The translations under genes and the position numbers were made by a program. 56,939 nt of DNA from a virus: the IMG/VR virus record IMGVR_UViG_3300042881_004166, positions 1 through 56,939 of that record; one strand, 5' to 3'. The notes under the pieces are model-generated. The model searched no databases and was not told the origin of the DNA. It was given only the letters and a program-made list of their open reading frames with translations. The first letter of the stretch is position 1; each line of letters starts with the position of its first letter. Positions 29,281 to 38,155 of this stretch are shown here, piece by piece.

Positions 29281-29625
29281 ATGGATATAAAAAACTTTAA
29301 ACAAACGTCTGTAGAAGAAACAACTCTAGGGATATACGTCTGGGAGATGCCTGACGGAAGATGGGTTGGAGATGATGACGGCAACTATCTTTCAATTACC
29401 TCATTAAAAGGAAATAGATCAAGAATTGATGCTCTTGCAAGAGAAGCCAGATCTTATGGAATTTATGAAGGCAGCCCTTTATTTTTATCAAATAGAAGGA
29501 AGATAGATGACGAAGAGTTTGAGCATCAAAAACAAAGATTAGAGTGGGGACTCGTTCCAGATGCTTTAGACGTTGGAAACTATAAGGATGAAATGAAAGC
29601 GTTAAGACAAGGAAAAAGCAAATGA
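29281..29625 (+). CDS. Small conserved protein upstream of portal
   Basis: This gene encodes 114 residues. ETTLGIYVWEMPDGRWVGDDDGNYLSI and the helical RIDALAREARSYGI, followed by a basic C-terminus, form a short soluble protein. I know this type as a conserved neighbour of portal in actinophages, without assigned function. AGGGA is very near the ATG, and TGGTAAACT lies 9 nt upstream, so the start may be leaderless or weakly SD-led. It overlaps the portal gene by 4 nt. Confidence 0.65.
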   Translation: MDIKNFKQTSVEETTLGIYVWEMPDGRWVGDDDGNYLSITSLKGNRSRIDALAREARSYGIYEGSPLFLSNRRKIDDEEFEHQKQRLEWGLVPDALDVGNYKDEMKALRQGKSK

Positions 29626-31211
29626 TAGAGTTCTTAAACGAAGATAATGGTTTTGTTCAGAACATAGATATTTCAGACTCATCAGATTTTTCTAGATTTC
29701 ATAACAAGGCTCCCGTTCTAGACAGCGACCCATTTAATATAACAGAGTCAGAATTAAAAAAGGTTCAAGGTTTGGGCAATAACTTTCGTAGAAAAATGTC
29801 TAGAGAGTTATCAAAAAGATTTGTTGGTCAAGACGGAACAGCCACACAGCAAAATCTTATGCAGCAAGCAGTTACTGGTTACGCAATGTTTGACTTGGTT
29901 GAGCCAACATATAACATGGAATACCTTTCTAAAATTTATGAGATTTCTCCATACAACTATGCAGCAATTAACGCAAAGGTTGCTAACATTGTTGGGCTTG
30001 GGTATACTTTTATTGAGACAAAAAAAGCAAATGATGCTTTAGATAATATCGAAGATCAAAAGCAATTAGATAGAGCTCGAAAGAAGTTAAATAAGCTTAG
30101 ACAAGATTTAGATACTTGGCTAGAAGAGACCAACGAAGAAGAAACTTTTACAGAAACTTTAATAAAAGCCTATATTGACCTAGAGGCAACTGGAAATGGA
30201 TTTATTGAAATAGGAAGAACGGTTGCAGGTAACATTGGATACATAGGACATATACCAGCAAAGACCATGCGTGTTCGTAGACTAAGAGACGGATTCATTC
30301 AGCTTCTTTATGGAAAAGCAGTGTTCTTTAGAAATTTTGCAGATTTAGAAACACCAAATCCTATTGCAGATGGATCAGATAGACCAAATGAAATTATTCA
30401 TTTAAAGAAATACACACCAATGAACAATTATTATGGATTGCCAGATATTGTTTCTGCACAAAACGCAACGGCAGGAAATGAATTTGCTGGTAAGTATAAT
30501 TTAGACTATTTTGAAAACAAAGCCGTACCTAGATATATTATTACCGTTAAGGGAGCCAAGCTCTCTCCAGAGTCAGAGCGTAAACTTTTAGAATTTTTCC
30601 AAGTTGGATTAAAAGGAAAAAATCATAGGTCTTTGTATGTCCCACTTCCAGCAGATAGCCCAGATTCAAAAGTTGAATTTAAAATGGAGCCAATTGAAGC
30701 TGGAACCCAGGAATCATCATTTAACGTGTATCGTAAGTCCAACAGAGACGAAATTCTTTTAGCCCACAGAGTTCCAATAAATAAAATAGGAGTTCCAGAA
30801 GGAATTAGCTTAGCCTCTGCAAGAGACGCAGATAAAATGTTTAAGGAGCAGGTGTGTAGACCAGCACAAGACATTTTAGAGAAAAAATTAAATAGAATTA
30901 TATTAGAAAAAACAGATGCGGTAATGCTAAAGTTTAATGAATTAACTTTAACAGACGAAGACACCCAGTCTAAAATTGATGAAAGATATTTAAGAATGCA
31001 GGTAATTACCCCTAACGAAGTTAGAATTAGGAAGGGAATGGTTCCTCGAGATGGCGGGGATCAGGTTGTAGATTTAAAAGCTCAGGAGAAATCTGAGCAA
31101 ACCGCACAAGCCCTAAATTCTAGAAAAAGAACTCAGGAAAGATCTGCCAATTCACCAGATAATTCTGGGGAGGGCAGAAATGAAAAAGGTGGGGGAAGAG
31201 TCACCGAATAA
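29622..31211 (+). CDS. Portal protein
   Basis: This gene encodes 529 residues. EISPYNYAAINAKVANIVGLG, a helical linker, DLEATGNGFIEIGR, IPAKTMRVRR, VFFRNFAD, IIHLKKYTPMNNYYGLPDIVSA, YFENKAVPRYIITVKGAKLS and NKIGVPEGISLASARDADKMF follow the order of HK97/PBSX-type portals. The C-terminal 60 residues are basic and disordered. Twelve copies form the vertex through which DNA enters the head. No terminase gene precedes it, unlike in most related phages. Confidence 0.9.
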   Translation: MIEFLNEDNGFVQNIDISDSSDFSRFHNKAPVLDSDPFNITESELKKVQGLGNNFRRKMSRELSKRFVGQDGTATQQNLMQQAVTGYAMFDLVEPTYNMEYLSKIYEISPYNYAAINAKVANIVGLGYTFIETKKANDALDNIEDQKQLDRARKKLNKLRQDLDTWLEETNEEETFTETLIKAYIDLEATGNGFIEIGRTVAGNIGYIGHIPAKTMRVRRLRDGFIQLLYGKAVFFRNFADLETPNPIADGSDRPNEIIHLKKYTPMNNYYGLPDIVSAQNATAGNEFAGKYNLDYFENKAVPRYIITVKGAKLSPESERKLLEFFQVGLKGKNHRSLYVPLPADSPDSKVEFKMEPIEAGTQESSFNVYRKSNRDEILLAHRVPINKIGVPEGISLASARDADKMFKEQVCRPAQDILEKKLNRIILEKTDAVMLKFNELTLTDEDTQSKIDERYLRMQVITPNEVRIRKGMVPRDGGDQVVDLKAQEKSEQTAQALNSRKRTQERSANSPDNSGEGRNEKGGGRVTE

Positions 31212-31265
31212 TTATTAGGCAACCAGTATTTGCCTTATATACAATACCGTTATAAAATTAGGCAT

Positions 31266-32576
31266 ATGAATATTGAAAAATCTTATTGGTCCAGCAATGG
31301 AGATAATATTAGCCTATCGGTCCCTTTTACAAAGGTTGATCGAGAAAAAAGAACCGTCTCTGGTTTTGCTACTTTAGACAACGTAGATCAAACAGGAGAT
31401 GTAGTTACAGCAGAAGCAAGCATGAGAGCTTTTGAAAGATTCCGTGGCAACATTAGAGAGATGCATGGTCCTAACGCTGTAGGCAAAATGGTTTCTTTTA
31501 AACCAGAAACATTTTATGATCCAAAGTCAAATGATTTTTATAGTGGAGTATATGTAGATGCATACATTTCAAAAGGCGCACAAGATACATGGGAAAAAAT
31601 TCTAGACGGAACACTTGCAGGATTTTCAATTGGTGGAAAGATTAAAGAGTCTGACAATCAAGTAAACAAAGCAACTGGGCAAACAGTTAGATTTATTAAA
31701 GAGTATGCTTTGATGGAGCTGTCAGTAGTAGATTCCCCAGCAAACGAATTATGTAATATTCTATCTATTGAAAAAATGAATGGACAATTAATTTTTAAAG
31801 GAATTTCTACAAACTTAAAAACAGAAAATATTTTTTATTGTGAAGACAGCGACTCTGTATTTATGTCAACAGACGCTGAATTCAATTCACCAATAACTGG
31901 CAAGCAAGCAAGTTTAATTGGCTGGGTAGAAACTGATGATATAAACAAAGCAAAAGAAATAGAAAAGATTCTTGCTTCATTTAAGAAGTCAAGATTAACG
32001 TTGCCTGAAACACAAACAATCGCAAAACAGGCAAACGCACAAGGAGGTAATGAAGTGTCAGAAAACACAGAAACCGCAGTGGTTGAAGAAACCGCAGCAG
32101 TAGAAGTAGAAGTTGTTGCAGAAGCAACAATTGAAAAAGCTATTACAGAAGACGTATTAGCAGATGCTTCTGCCGAAATCGTTGAAAAAGCAACAGACAT
32201 CTCTGATGAGATTGTTGTTGAAAAACCTGATTTTGCAAAAATGTTAGGTGATTTAAAAGGCTTTTTCTCAGAAACTCTAAACAAAGCTTCAGAAGAAAAC
32301 GCAGCACAAGTTACAACTATTAAAAATGCAGTTGAAATTTTAAGCAAAAGCGTAGAAAGCAAAATTACAGAGTTGGCAGAACAACACTCAGAGCTCAGCA
32401 AAACTGTTGAGAACATCAGAAACACGATTGATGGAGTAGAAAAGCGTGTCGATGCAGTAGAATCAGAGACTGCAATTAAAAAGTCCTCAGACCTTGGCGG
32501 GTCTAGGGAAGTAAAAGTCCAAAAATCAAAATGGAACGGTTCTTTCCTCGGTTCCGTAAACGAACTAATAAAGTAA
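31266..32576 (+). CDS. Prohead protease fused to a scaffold-like domain
   Basis: This gene encodes 436 residues from the ATG at 31266; an upstream in-frame TTG (31230) is less likely because TAAAAT ends 7 nt before the ATG. The N-terminal half has SGFATLDNVDQTGDVV, NIREMHG (H67), LAGFSIGGKI (S121) and ALMELSVVDSPAN, the XkdF/HK97-like serine protease layout. The C-terminal half (about 270-420) is an acidic, Ala/Glu-rich coiled coil like a scaffold. The protease would cleave its own scaffold during head maturation. Confidence 0.85.
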   Translation: MNIEKSYWSSNGDNISLSVPFTKVDREKRTVSGFATLDNVDQTGDVVTAEASMRAFERFRGNIREMHGPNAVGKMVSFKPETFYDPKSNDFYSGVYVDAYISKGAQDTWEKILDGTLAGFSIGGKIKESDNQVNKATGQTVRFIKEYALMELSVVDSPANELCNILSIEKMNGQLIFKGISTNLKTENIFYCEDSDSVFMSTDAEFNSPITGKQASLIGWVETDDINKAKEIEKILASFKKSRLTLPETQTIAKQANAQGGNEVSENTETAVVEETAAVEVEVVAEATIEKAITEDVLADASAEIVEKATDISDEIVVEKPDFAKMLGDLKGFFSETLNKASEENAAQVTTIKNAVEILSKSVESKITELAEQHSELSKTVENIRNTIDGVEKRVDAVESETAIKKSSDLGGSREVKVQKSKWNGSFLGSVNELIK

Positions 32577-32597
32577 GAAATAAGGAGAAATAAAATA

Positions 32598-33644
32598 ATG
32601 AGCAATGAAACATTAGAAAAGGCAATCGCAGCTGGTACAACAGCAACAGGTACTTTTGCGTCCACAACTGGTGGTACAGGTACACACGCTGGTTCCGAAA
32701 ACGGAAACGGTGGTTTACTTAACCCAGAACAGTCAGCTCGCTTCTTAGACTATATGTTCGATGCAACCGTAATTGGAAAAGTCGCACGTACCGTTCGAAT
32801 GAGAGCAGACACTGCAGAAATTGACCGCATGTCAGTAGGCGAAAAGCTTATGAAACTTGCAACAGAAGGAGATAACACTGCAGAAAACGCAGCAGTTACT
32901 TTCTCAAAGATTTCTTTGACAACAAAGAAATTGCGTCTAGACTGGGAGCTTTCAACTGAGTCTCTAGAAGACAACATTGAGGGTGCAGATCTAGAAGATC
33001 ACATTGCACGATTGATGGCAACACAAGCAGGAAACGACATTGAGGATGTAATCCTTAATGGTGTCGGCAGCGGATCAGATCCTCTGTACAAGGCATTCCA
33101 AGGAGTTGTAGCTAAAGCTAAGGCCAATGGTCGAGTTGTAGCTGGAGCTGGAGCTGGAGTTTCTCGTGAGCTATTTAACAAGGCATTAAAAGCAATGCCA
33201 CGTAAATACATGCAACGTCGTGGAGACCTTCGCTTCTTGGCAGGTTCAAACCTAATCCAAGATTTCCTATATGCTAACAGCATTGGAACAAACAACACAA
33301 TCCCACAAGATATCGCATCAAGCGTTATCCGTGGTGCAACACCAGGACTTGGTGGAGCAGCAGGATATGTAGCACCTTTCGCATTTGGTATTCCAATTGT
33401 TGAAGTACCACTTCTTCCTGAGACACAAACAGGTTCATATGCAAGCCCATCAGGTTCACACGGAGATATCCACTTGACATTCCCAAATAACGTAGTTATT
33501 GGTATCAAGCGCGATGTAACTGTTTACCGATTCTTCTGGCCTCGTAAGGACTCCATTGAGTACACAATGTATACTCGAGTTGGCGTTCAAATCGAACAAC
33601 CAGATGCTTGGGTAGTTGTAAAAGATGTTAAGGTTGCTTCTTAA
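32598..33644 (+). CDS. Major capsid protein (HK97 fold)
   Basis: This gene encodes 348 residues with AAGGAG 9 nt upstream. It has a Gly/Thr-rich N-terminus, LNPEQSARFLDYMFDATVIGKVARTVRM (N-arm), KKLRLDWELSTESLEDN, AGNDIEDVILNG (spine helix), ALKAMPRKYMQRRGDLRFLAGSNLIQDF, FGIPIVEVPLLPE and a C-terminal FPNNVVIGIKRDVTVYRFFWPRKDSIEYTMYTRVGVQ. This matches HK97-type capsid proteins of actinophages. It stands in the usual place after the protease and before a strong terminator. Codon use looks more optimal than in the neighbours. Confidence 0.93.
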   Translation: MSNETLEKAIAAGTTATGTFASTTGGTGTHAGSENGNGGLLNPEQSARFLDYMFDATVIGKVARTVRMRADTAEIDRMSVGEKLMKLATEGDNTAENAAVTFSKISLTTKKLRLDWELSTESLEDNIEGADLEDHIARLMATQAGNDIEDVILNGVGSGSDPLYKAFQGVVAKAKANGRVVAGAGAGVSRELFNKALKAMPRKYMQRRGDLRFLAGSNLIQDFLYANSIGTNNTIPQDIASSVIRGATPGLGGAAGYVAPFAFGIPIVEVPLLPETQTGSYASPSGSHGDIHLTFPNNVVIGIKRDVTVYRFFWPRKDSIEYTMYTRVGVQIEQPDAWVVVKDVKVAS

Positions 33645-33670
33645 TTAAGAAATAATCTATTTATCTAAAG

Positions 33671-33709
33671 AAAAGCCTCCAATTTAATTTGGGGGCTTTT
33701 CATTTGAAT
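33671..33709 (+). terminator. Terminator after the major capsid gene
   Basis: AAAAGCCTCC (33671-33680) pairs with GGGGGCTTTT (33691-33700), 10 bp with one G-U pair, followed by CATTT. A classical rho-independent hairpin directly after the capsid gene. Confidence 0.8.
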
Positions 33710-33716
33710 TTACTAG

Positions 33717-33725
33717 TGATATAAT
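33717..33725 (+). promoter_or_regulatory. Extended -10 promoter TGATATAAT
   Basis: TGATATAAT at 33717-33725, just after the capsid terminator. It restarts transcription for the connector genes; AAAAGGAG and the ATG at 33753 follow. Confidence 0.6.
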
Positions 33726-33752
33726 TAAACGACCTAACCAAAAGGAGAACAT

Positions 33753-34148
33753 ATGTCATTCGAGACATTGAAATTATCTGAATTAAAGCAGGCAGCCGAA
33801 GACTTCGGCGTAGACGCAAGTGATTTAAAAGGAAAAGCCGACATTATTGCGGCGCTAACAGAAGACGGGGTAACCTGGGAAGTGTATAGTAAAGCAATTA
33901 AAGATGTTGAAGAAGCTAAAGAAGAAATTGAAGTATTACCAAGATTTGATTTAAATCAGGAAATAGATCCAAATTCTTTGTTAGTTAAGATGGAAAGAGA
34001 CAATTACAGATACGATGCTTTAGGATTTACTTTTACAAAAGAACATCCATTCGTTGCAATGTCTGCAGAAGCTGCTCAAGAAATTTTTGATAAGGAGGAA
34101 GGTTTTAGATTAGCTACCCCAAGGGAAGTTCAAGACTTCTACAGTTAA
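33753..34148 (+). CDS. SAP/Rho-N-like small head protein
   Basis: This gene encodes 131 residues. LKLSELKQAAEDFGVDASDLKGKADIIAALTEDGVTWE (6-43) is a HeH/SAP-type helix-extended-helix motif, as often seen in phage proteins just after the capsid gene. The C-terminal half (LVKMERDNYRYDALGFTFTKEHPFVAMS...GFRLATPREVQDFY) is a small alpha/beta domain. A head-decoration or head-completion role is inferred from position. Confidence 0.7.
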   Translation: MSFETLKLSELKQAAEDFGVDASDLKGKADIIAALTEDGVTWEVYSKAIKDVEEAKEEIEVLPRFDLNQEIDPNSLLVKMERDNYRYDALGFTFTKEHPFVAMSAEAAQEIFDKEEGFRLATPREVQDFYS

Positions 34149-34162
34149 TTTAACCTTTTAAA

Positions 34163-35149
34163 ATGGCAGAGATTTATGTAAATAGTAGGACTCCAATAAA
34201 AAGCAAAATATATTGGGAGTCTGAACTTGTCAGTCCAGACACAGTTACAGTAAAAGTTTACGATGTTACAGAGGATCCTTCTATAGTCCCTGCCATTTCC
34301 CCAACTACAATCTTAACAACACTTACGGCCACTAGCGTAGAAACAGATTCTGGATCGTATCAAGTTATATTGCCTTTTAACTATACGGAAAGAAATAGAA
34401 GTTTCAAGCTAGTTTGGTCGTATTTAATTTCTGGAACAGAGGGATACCATGCATCATATGTTGATGTAGTCACTCCTTACATAAACATTAATGAGCATTT
34501 GCAAGATCTAAATTTCGGATCAGACCCTAGCGATCCAAATTATAAAAATTATCAAGAGATTCAATCTGCAGAGAGATATGCTAGAAAAATTATAGAAGGA
34601 CATACAGGTCAAGAGTTTTACTTATACCAAGACGTAGAAGTAGTATACGGATCAGACTCAGACGTATTAGTATTACCTTATAAAATAAATAAACTAAATA
34701 AACTGTATTCTAACGATATCCTTTTAATTGACAATCAATCTGTTCCTGCTGTTAACAACTGGATATTTAATCCAATTATTTCAGAAACTGGTTTTGGAAT
34801 TAGAATTAATAAAACTAATTCAATAGACAATGCAGTTTATACTGCAAATGGATTTGTGCCACCTAGCGTTAATGATAGCGAAGGTTCTTTGTTTGGAAAA
34901 AATATTAGATACACAATTCATGGTGAATTTGGATGGGACAGGGTTCCAACAGAAGTTAGCCAAGCTTGTATTGAGTTAATGAAAGATTACTTTTCTAAAG
35001 ATTCTGTCTGGAGAAACAAATACGCAAAAAATGTTCAAGCATTTGATTGGAAATTTGAATATAACTCTAGCGCATATGCTGGAACTGGAAACGCCTACGC
35101 AGACCAGTTACTAAGCTCATATGTTTTAAGTAATATGGTAGTAATTTAA
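34163..35149 (+). CDS. Head-tail connector (adaptor) protein
   Basis: This gene encodes 328 residues. The N-terminal 110 residues form an Ig-like/beta domain (VTVKVYDVTEDPS...SYVDVVTPY). The C-terminal part has INEHLQDL, EIQSAERYARKIIEGHTGQEF (the adaptor helix), VLPYKINKLNKLYSND and WDRVPTEVSQACIELMKDYFSKDSVWRNKY, the gp6/gp15-like adaptor signature. The N-terminal extension is unusual for this family. It overlaps the next start by 1 nt. Confidence 0.75.
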   Translation: MAEIYVNSRTPIKSKIYWESELVSPDTVTVKVYDVTEDPSIVPAISPTTILTTLTATSVETDSGSYQVILPFNYTERNRSFKLVWSYLISGTEGYHASYVDVVTPYININEHLQDLNFGSDPSDPNYKNYQEIQSAERYARKIIEGHTGQEFYLYQDVEVVYGSDSDVLVLPYKINKLNKLYSNDILLIDNQSVPAVNNWIFNPIISETGFGIRINKTNSIDNAVYTANGFVPPSVNDSEGSLFGKNIRYTIHGEFGWDRVPTEVSQACIELMKDYFSKDSVWRNKYAKNVQAFDWKFEYNSSAYAGTGNAYADQLLSSYVLSNMVVI

Positions 35150-35577
35150 TGATAGATTTAATACAGTCCATGTTGCCTATGAACTTGGATATCTATAGAC
35201 AAACAGATATTCAAGATAATGATACTGGTGCTATAAAAAAAGAATGGTCTTATTACTCAACAATTCCATGCTATGCAAAAAGCATTATAAGTAATTCTTC
35301 AACTTCTAGATCTGGAGATACTCAATCATTTTCCAACAAATACAAAAATGAGCAAAATATTCAAGTTCGTACCGAAAGTAAAATATCTTTAAGGCACAAG
35401 GTTTCAAACATTAAAGACAGGGACGGAAAATCAATTTGGACAGAGCAGGACTATCCATCAGAGACACCCACAGTATTTGAAGTTATTGGAAGTAGTCCCA
35501 TAACAGATCCATTTGGTAGAGTAATTGGTTATAATTCTTCTTTAAAGAGATCGGAGAATCAGCAAATTGGAATCTAA
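35149..35577 (+). CDS. Head closure protein
   Basis: This gene encodes 142 residues. The start MIDLIQSMLPMNLDIYRQTDIQDNDTGAIKKEWSYYSTIPCYAKSI is typical of stopper proteins (xxvxIxRxxxxxDxxxGxxxxxwxxxxxxxC), and IKDRDGKSIWTE...FEVIGSSPITDPFGRVIGYNSSLKRSENQ completes the beta-barrel. It sits between adaptor and neck genes. It plugs the portal channel after DNA packaging, by analogy with SPP1 gp16. Confidence 0.7.
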   Translation: MIDLIQSMLPMNLDIYRQTDIQDNDTGAIKKEWSYYSTIPCYAKSIISNSSTSRSGDTQSFSNKYKNEQNIQVRTESKISLRHKVSNIKDRDGKSIWTEQDYPSETPTVFEVIGSSPITDPFGRVIGYNSSLKRSENQQIGI

Positions 35578-36355
35578 CGTAATGCTGCTTCAAGCAGCTT
35601 CTGGTCTTGAAAGATTAATGTATAACAAAAGCCCAAAGGGAATTATTCAAGATAGCAATATTGCACAAATTTCTGCTGCCTTATATTATCAAGCAAATGT
35701 AGTTGCCAAATTAAGCAATAGCAAAAAGTTTAAAAGTACTTTTAAAAAGGTAGTGTTTAATCAAATAAAAAAAGATTTTGGGCAATACATAGATTCACAA
35801 GCAAGATCAAAGCCAAAAGCATTTCACCATGTATATGAATGGGGTAAGACTGGAAGCGCAAATGATAGATTGTTTAGTCTAACATCTTTAGATTCTGTAG
35901 GAATATCTTTTAAAGTTAATTTTAAATTTGAACCATCAAAAACATTTGTTCCTGGACCAGAAAAACAAAGGAAACACGTATTTCAAAACAAAGCGTCTGT
36001 GATGGAGTCAGGAATGGCTCTTAAAATTGCTCCACGCCATTCTGAGAGGTTAGTATTTGAATCCAATGGTGAGACAGTCTTTATGCCCAAAGGGGCTTCA
36101 GTGACCGTTAAAAGGCCAGGAGGACCTAGTGTTAAAAATCAATTTACTTTACAATATTCAAGATTTTTTAGCGGGAACCTTGTAAGCTCATCTATTAAGA
36201 AATCTGGATTTAAAGATATATTTAATTCAGCTTCAATGAAAGCATTAAAAATACCAGCAACAATTAAAACAGTTCAATATTCATTTTCTCCAAATTCAAT
36301 TAGAAGCATGGCGGACTCAGCAGTAGAGATGTCATTTGGAGGGTCCTTAATATGA
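35567..36355 (+). CDS. Neck/tail-completion protein
   Basis: This gene encodes 262 residues from a TTG at 35567 (GGAGA 9 nt upstream; an ATG lies at 35582). It is basic and helical at the N-terminus, with FHHVYEWGKTGSANDRLFSL like the neck proteins of the gp10 type, and a C-terminal part with MALKIAPRHSERLVFESNGETVFMPKGASV. The position between closure and tail terminator supports a neck role. It overlaps neighbours by 11 and 4 nt. Confidence 0.65.
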   Translation: MESNVMLLQAASGLERLMYNKSPKGIIQDSNIAQISAALYYQANVVAKLSNSKKFKSTFKKVVFNQIKKDFGQYIDSQARSKPKAFHHVYEWGKTGSANDRLFSLTSLDSVGISFKVNFKFEPSKTFVPGPEKQRKHVFQNKASVMESGMALKIAPRHSERLVFESNGETVFMPKGASVTVKRPGGPSVKNQFTLQYSRFFSGNLVSSSIKKSGFKDIFNSASMKALKIPATIKTVQYSFSPNSIRSMADSAVEMSFGGSLI

Positions 36356-36864
36356 CAGCAAATTATAAACTAGATGCAATTCTAGAAATAAGAAAATTTT
36401 TATGGTCTAAATTGGTGGCAGCTGAAATATTTGATGAGAACGAATATTTTAGCGATAGTATAAACGACAAGATAGTCCCCATTATTCCAGTCCAACAGGT
36501 ATCTGAAATGGATCAATTTTTGAGTGGAAAAAAACATATAGTTTATGACAAAATTGGAACCTCATATGAGGACAATTGGATGGTCTGCTGTGAGCAGATA
36601 CTGTTTACTATCTACTCCCCAGATGTTTCAGAAATCAATGAGATTAGGAATTTTATGATTGATGAATTTAGAAGGGTAGATGAGTCCGCAAGAGACGTAA
36701 ATAGGTTTGCAAGCCTATCTAATAAATTCAAATTTTTTAGCATTTTTGTAGCCGATATATCCCCAACAGAGCCATCAGAGGAAATGCAGGGTCTAATGTC
36801 TTCAGATGTCATTTTGGAAGTAAAGTATGCCAGAATAGTAGATGGGGTAGGAAGATTTCTATAA
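36352..36864 (+). CDS. Tail terminator protein
   Basis: This gene encodes 170 residues. It begins with a helix (LDAILEIRKFLWSKLVAAEIF), then IVPIIPVQQVSEMDQF, DNWMVCCEQILFTIYSPDVSEINEIRNFMIDEFRR and C-terminal strands ending in VILEVKYARI. Length, layout (helix, strand, central CEQILFTIYS strand, helix) and place just before the tail tube gene fit tail terminators. A promoter follows it. Confidence 0.65.
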   Translation: MTANYKLDAILEIRKFLWSKLVAAEIFDENEYFSDSINDKIVPIIPVQQVSEMDQFLSGKKHIVYDKIGTSYEDNWMVCCEQILFTIYSPDVSEINEIRNFMIDEFRRVDESARDVNRFASLSNKFKFFSIFVADISPTEPSEEMQGLMSSDVILEVKYARIVDGVGRFL

Positions 36865-36865
36865 G

Positions 36866-36894
36866 TTGCTTTTGGTTGACTTGTTCCGTATAAT
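36866..36894 (+). promoter_or_regulatory. Promoter of the major tail gene (TTGCTT-N17-TATAAT)
   Basis: TTGCTT at 36866-36871 and TATAAT at 36889-36894 are 17 bp apart. A 67-nt leader, ending in a strong ATAGGAGGA site, precedes the ATG at 36971. Confidence 0.55.
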
Positions 36895-36970
36895 TGCCTT
36901 AGAGGAAAGAAGCCTAGCCAGCTTGATTAAAAGATTTTAATATGTATATATATATAGGAGGAATAAATTA

Positions 36971-37711
36971 ATGTCACAAAATACAGGTAATGCCAGAAAT
37001 ATTCTTGTTGGTGCATCTCCACTGTTTTTATCAGTAGAAGATTCAACAACATCAGGATATGTAGAAAACATGGTTCCAGGTACTGCCATCTCAGGCGCGA
37101 CTGGACGTAACAAGACAGTTCCAGCATTTAAAAATGGTACATCAGCAACACCAGGACCATACGTCGCAGGAGAGTCATACATTACGACTCTTAACGGAGT
37201 AGATACAGCATCAGGTTCAACAGCAACAACAGGTGCCGCATACCGTAACGTAGGTTTTACAAACAACGGTTTGCAAATTACTTACAACCCAACATACGAC
37301 TCAGTGACTGTAGATCAGTTACTTGATACAGCTAAGCTGTTTAAGTCCGCTATGGAGGTTATGATTGCAACAGAATTCGCAGAAGGTACTCTTGAGAACG
37401 TTCTTGCGGTATTCGGACAAAAGCGATCAACACTAAATGGTTCAACACTTGGACTTGAGGCAGGTGCACTTGGTGCGGCTCCAGTTGAGCGTCAATTAGT
37501 TGCAATTGGACAAGCTCCAACAACTGCAGAATCATCACAAACAGAGCGTGTATATTATGCTCGTCGTGTTCTTTCTGTACAACAGTCACAGTTCTCTTTG
37601 GCTCGTAACGCAGCATCAACATTCCCAGTAACATTCCGCTTGCTTCCATCAGGAGCATCGGCTGATGTGGGTTCAGAATACGGTACAATCGTAGACCGTA
37701 CCTGGTTGTAA
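36971..37711 (+). CDS. Major tail tube protein
   Basis: This gene encodes 246 residues with a strong AGGAGG site. NILVGASPLFLSVEDSTTSGYVENM, FKNGTSATPGPYVAGESYITTLNGVD, AAYRNVGFTNNGLQITYNPTYDSVTVDQLLDTAKLFKSAMEVMIATEFAEGTLENVL (the helix-loop of tube proteins) and FPVTFRLLPSG match actinophage tail tube proteins. Optimised codons, its own promoter and a strong terminator fit high expression. Only one tube protein and no sheath is present, which supports a non-contractile tail. Confidence 0.85.
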   Translation: MSQNTGNARNILVGASPLFLSVEDSTTSGYVENMVPGTAISGATGRNKTVPAFKNGTSATPGPYVAGESYITTLNGVDTASGSTATTGAAYRNVGFTNNGLQITYNPTYDSVTVDQLLDTAKLFKSAMEVMIATEFAEGTLENVLAVFGQKRSTLNGSTLGLEAGALGAAPVERQLVAIGQAPTTAESSQTERVYYARRVLSVQQSQFSLARNAASTFPVTFRLLPSGASADVGSEYGTIVDRTWL

Positions 37712-37732
37712 TTAATATAAATTAATTAATAG

Positions 37733-37761
37733 AAGCCCCCCATTATTTGGGGGGCTTTTTA
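37733..37761 (+). terminator. Terminator after the major tail gene
   Basis: AAGCCCCCC (37733-37741) pairs with GGGGGGCTT (37749-37757), followed by TTTATT. Strong rho-independent terminator. Confidence 0.85.
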
Positions 37762-37781
37762 TTGCCCTTATGTTTGCTATA

Positions 37782-37790
37782 TGTTATAAT
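37782..37790 (+). promoter_or_regulatory. Extended -10 promoter TGTTATAAT
   Basis: TGTTATAAT at 37782-37790, followed by AAGGAGG and the TTG start at 37817. It restarts transcription for the tail assembly genes after the terminator. Confidence 0.6.
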
Positions 37791-37816
37791 AATTTTAACT
37801 ATCCAAGGAGGATAAA

Positions 37817-38155
37817 TTGGCAACAACAGTATATGATGTAGAAGAAATTGAACTTCAAAATGGAGCAAAGGTCAAGCTAAAGCCATTGACAATTAAAGCA
37901 TTGCGAAAGTTCATGGCAGAAATTAAAAAGACAGAAACTGCAGCAAATGAAGATGAAACACTTTCAATTTTAATTGCAGCAAGCGGAATTGCAATTGAGT
38001 CACAAGTACCAGAATTAGTAGCAGACAGGGATAAATTAGAAGACGCACTAGACATGCCGACAATTAATCGAATTCTTGAAGTTTGCGGAGGAATTAAACT
38101 TGACGACCCAAACCTGGAAGCGGCACGAGCTCTAGTTGGTCAGAACTCGATTTAG
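37817..38155 (+). CDS. Tail assembly chaperone, short form (TTG start)
   Basis: This gene encodes 112 residues from a TTG at 37817, with AAGGAGG 7 nt upstream. VEEIELQNGAKVKLKPLTIKALRKFMAEIKK and LVADRDKLEDALDMPTINRILEVCGGIKLDDPN match the gpG-like tail assembly chaperones that sit between tube and tape-measure genes. Near its end the heptamer CCCAAAC lies in the right register for a -1 shift, so a longer form is also made. It helps the tape measure protein and tube subunits to assemble. Confidence 0.8.
   Translation: MATTVYDVEEIELQNGAKVKLKPLTIKALRKFMAEIKKTETAANEDETLSILIAASGIAIESQVPELVADRDKLEDALDMPTINRILEVCGGIKLDDPNLEAARALVGQNSI

Noticed and set aside
31835-32665. 276-codon minus-strand frame opposite the protease/scaffold gene
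   Set aside because: Ser/Phe-rich antisense shadow of the acidic coiled-coil region; the plus-strand gene is well supported.
32999-33508. Minus-strand frame opposite the major capsid gene
   Set aside because: Antisense of a highly expressed conserved gene, no start signals.
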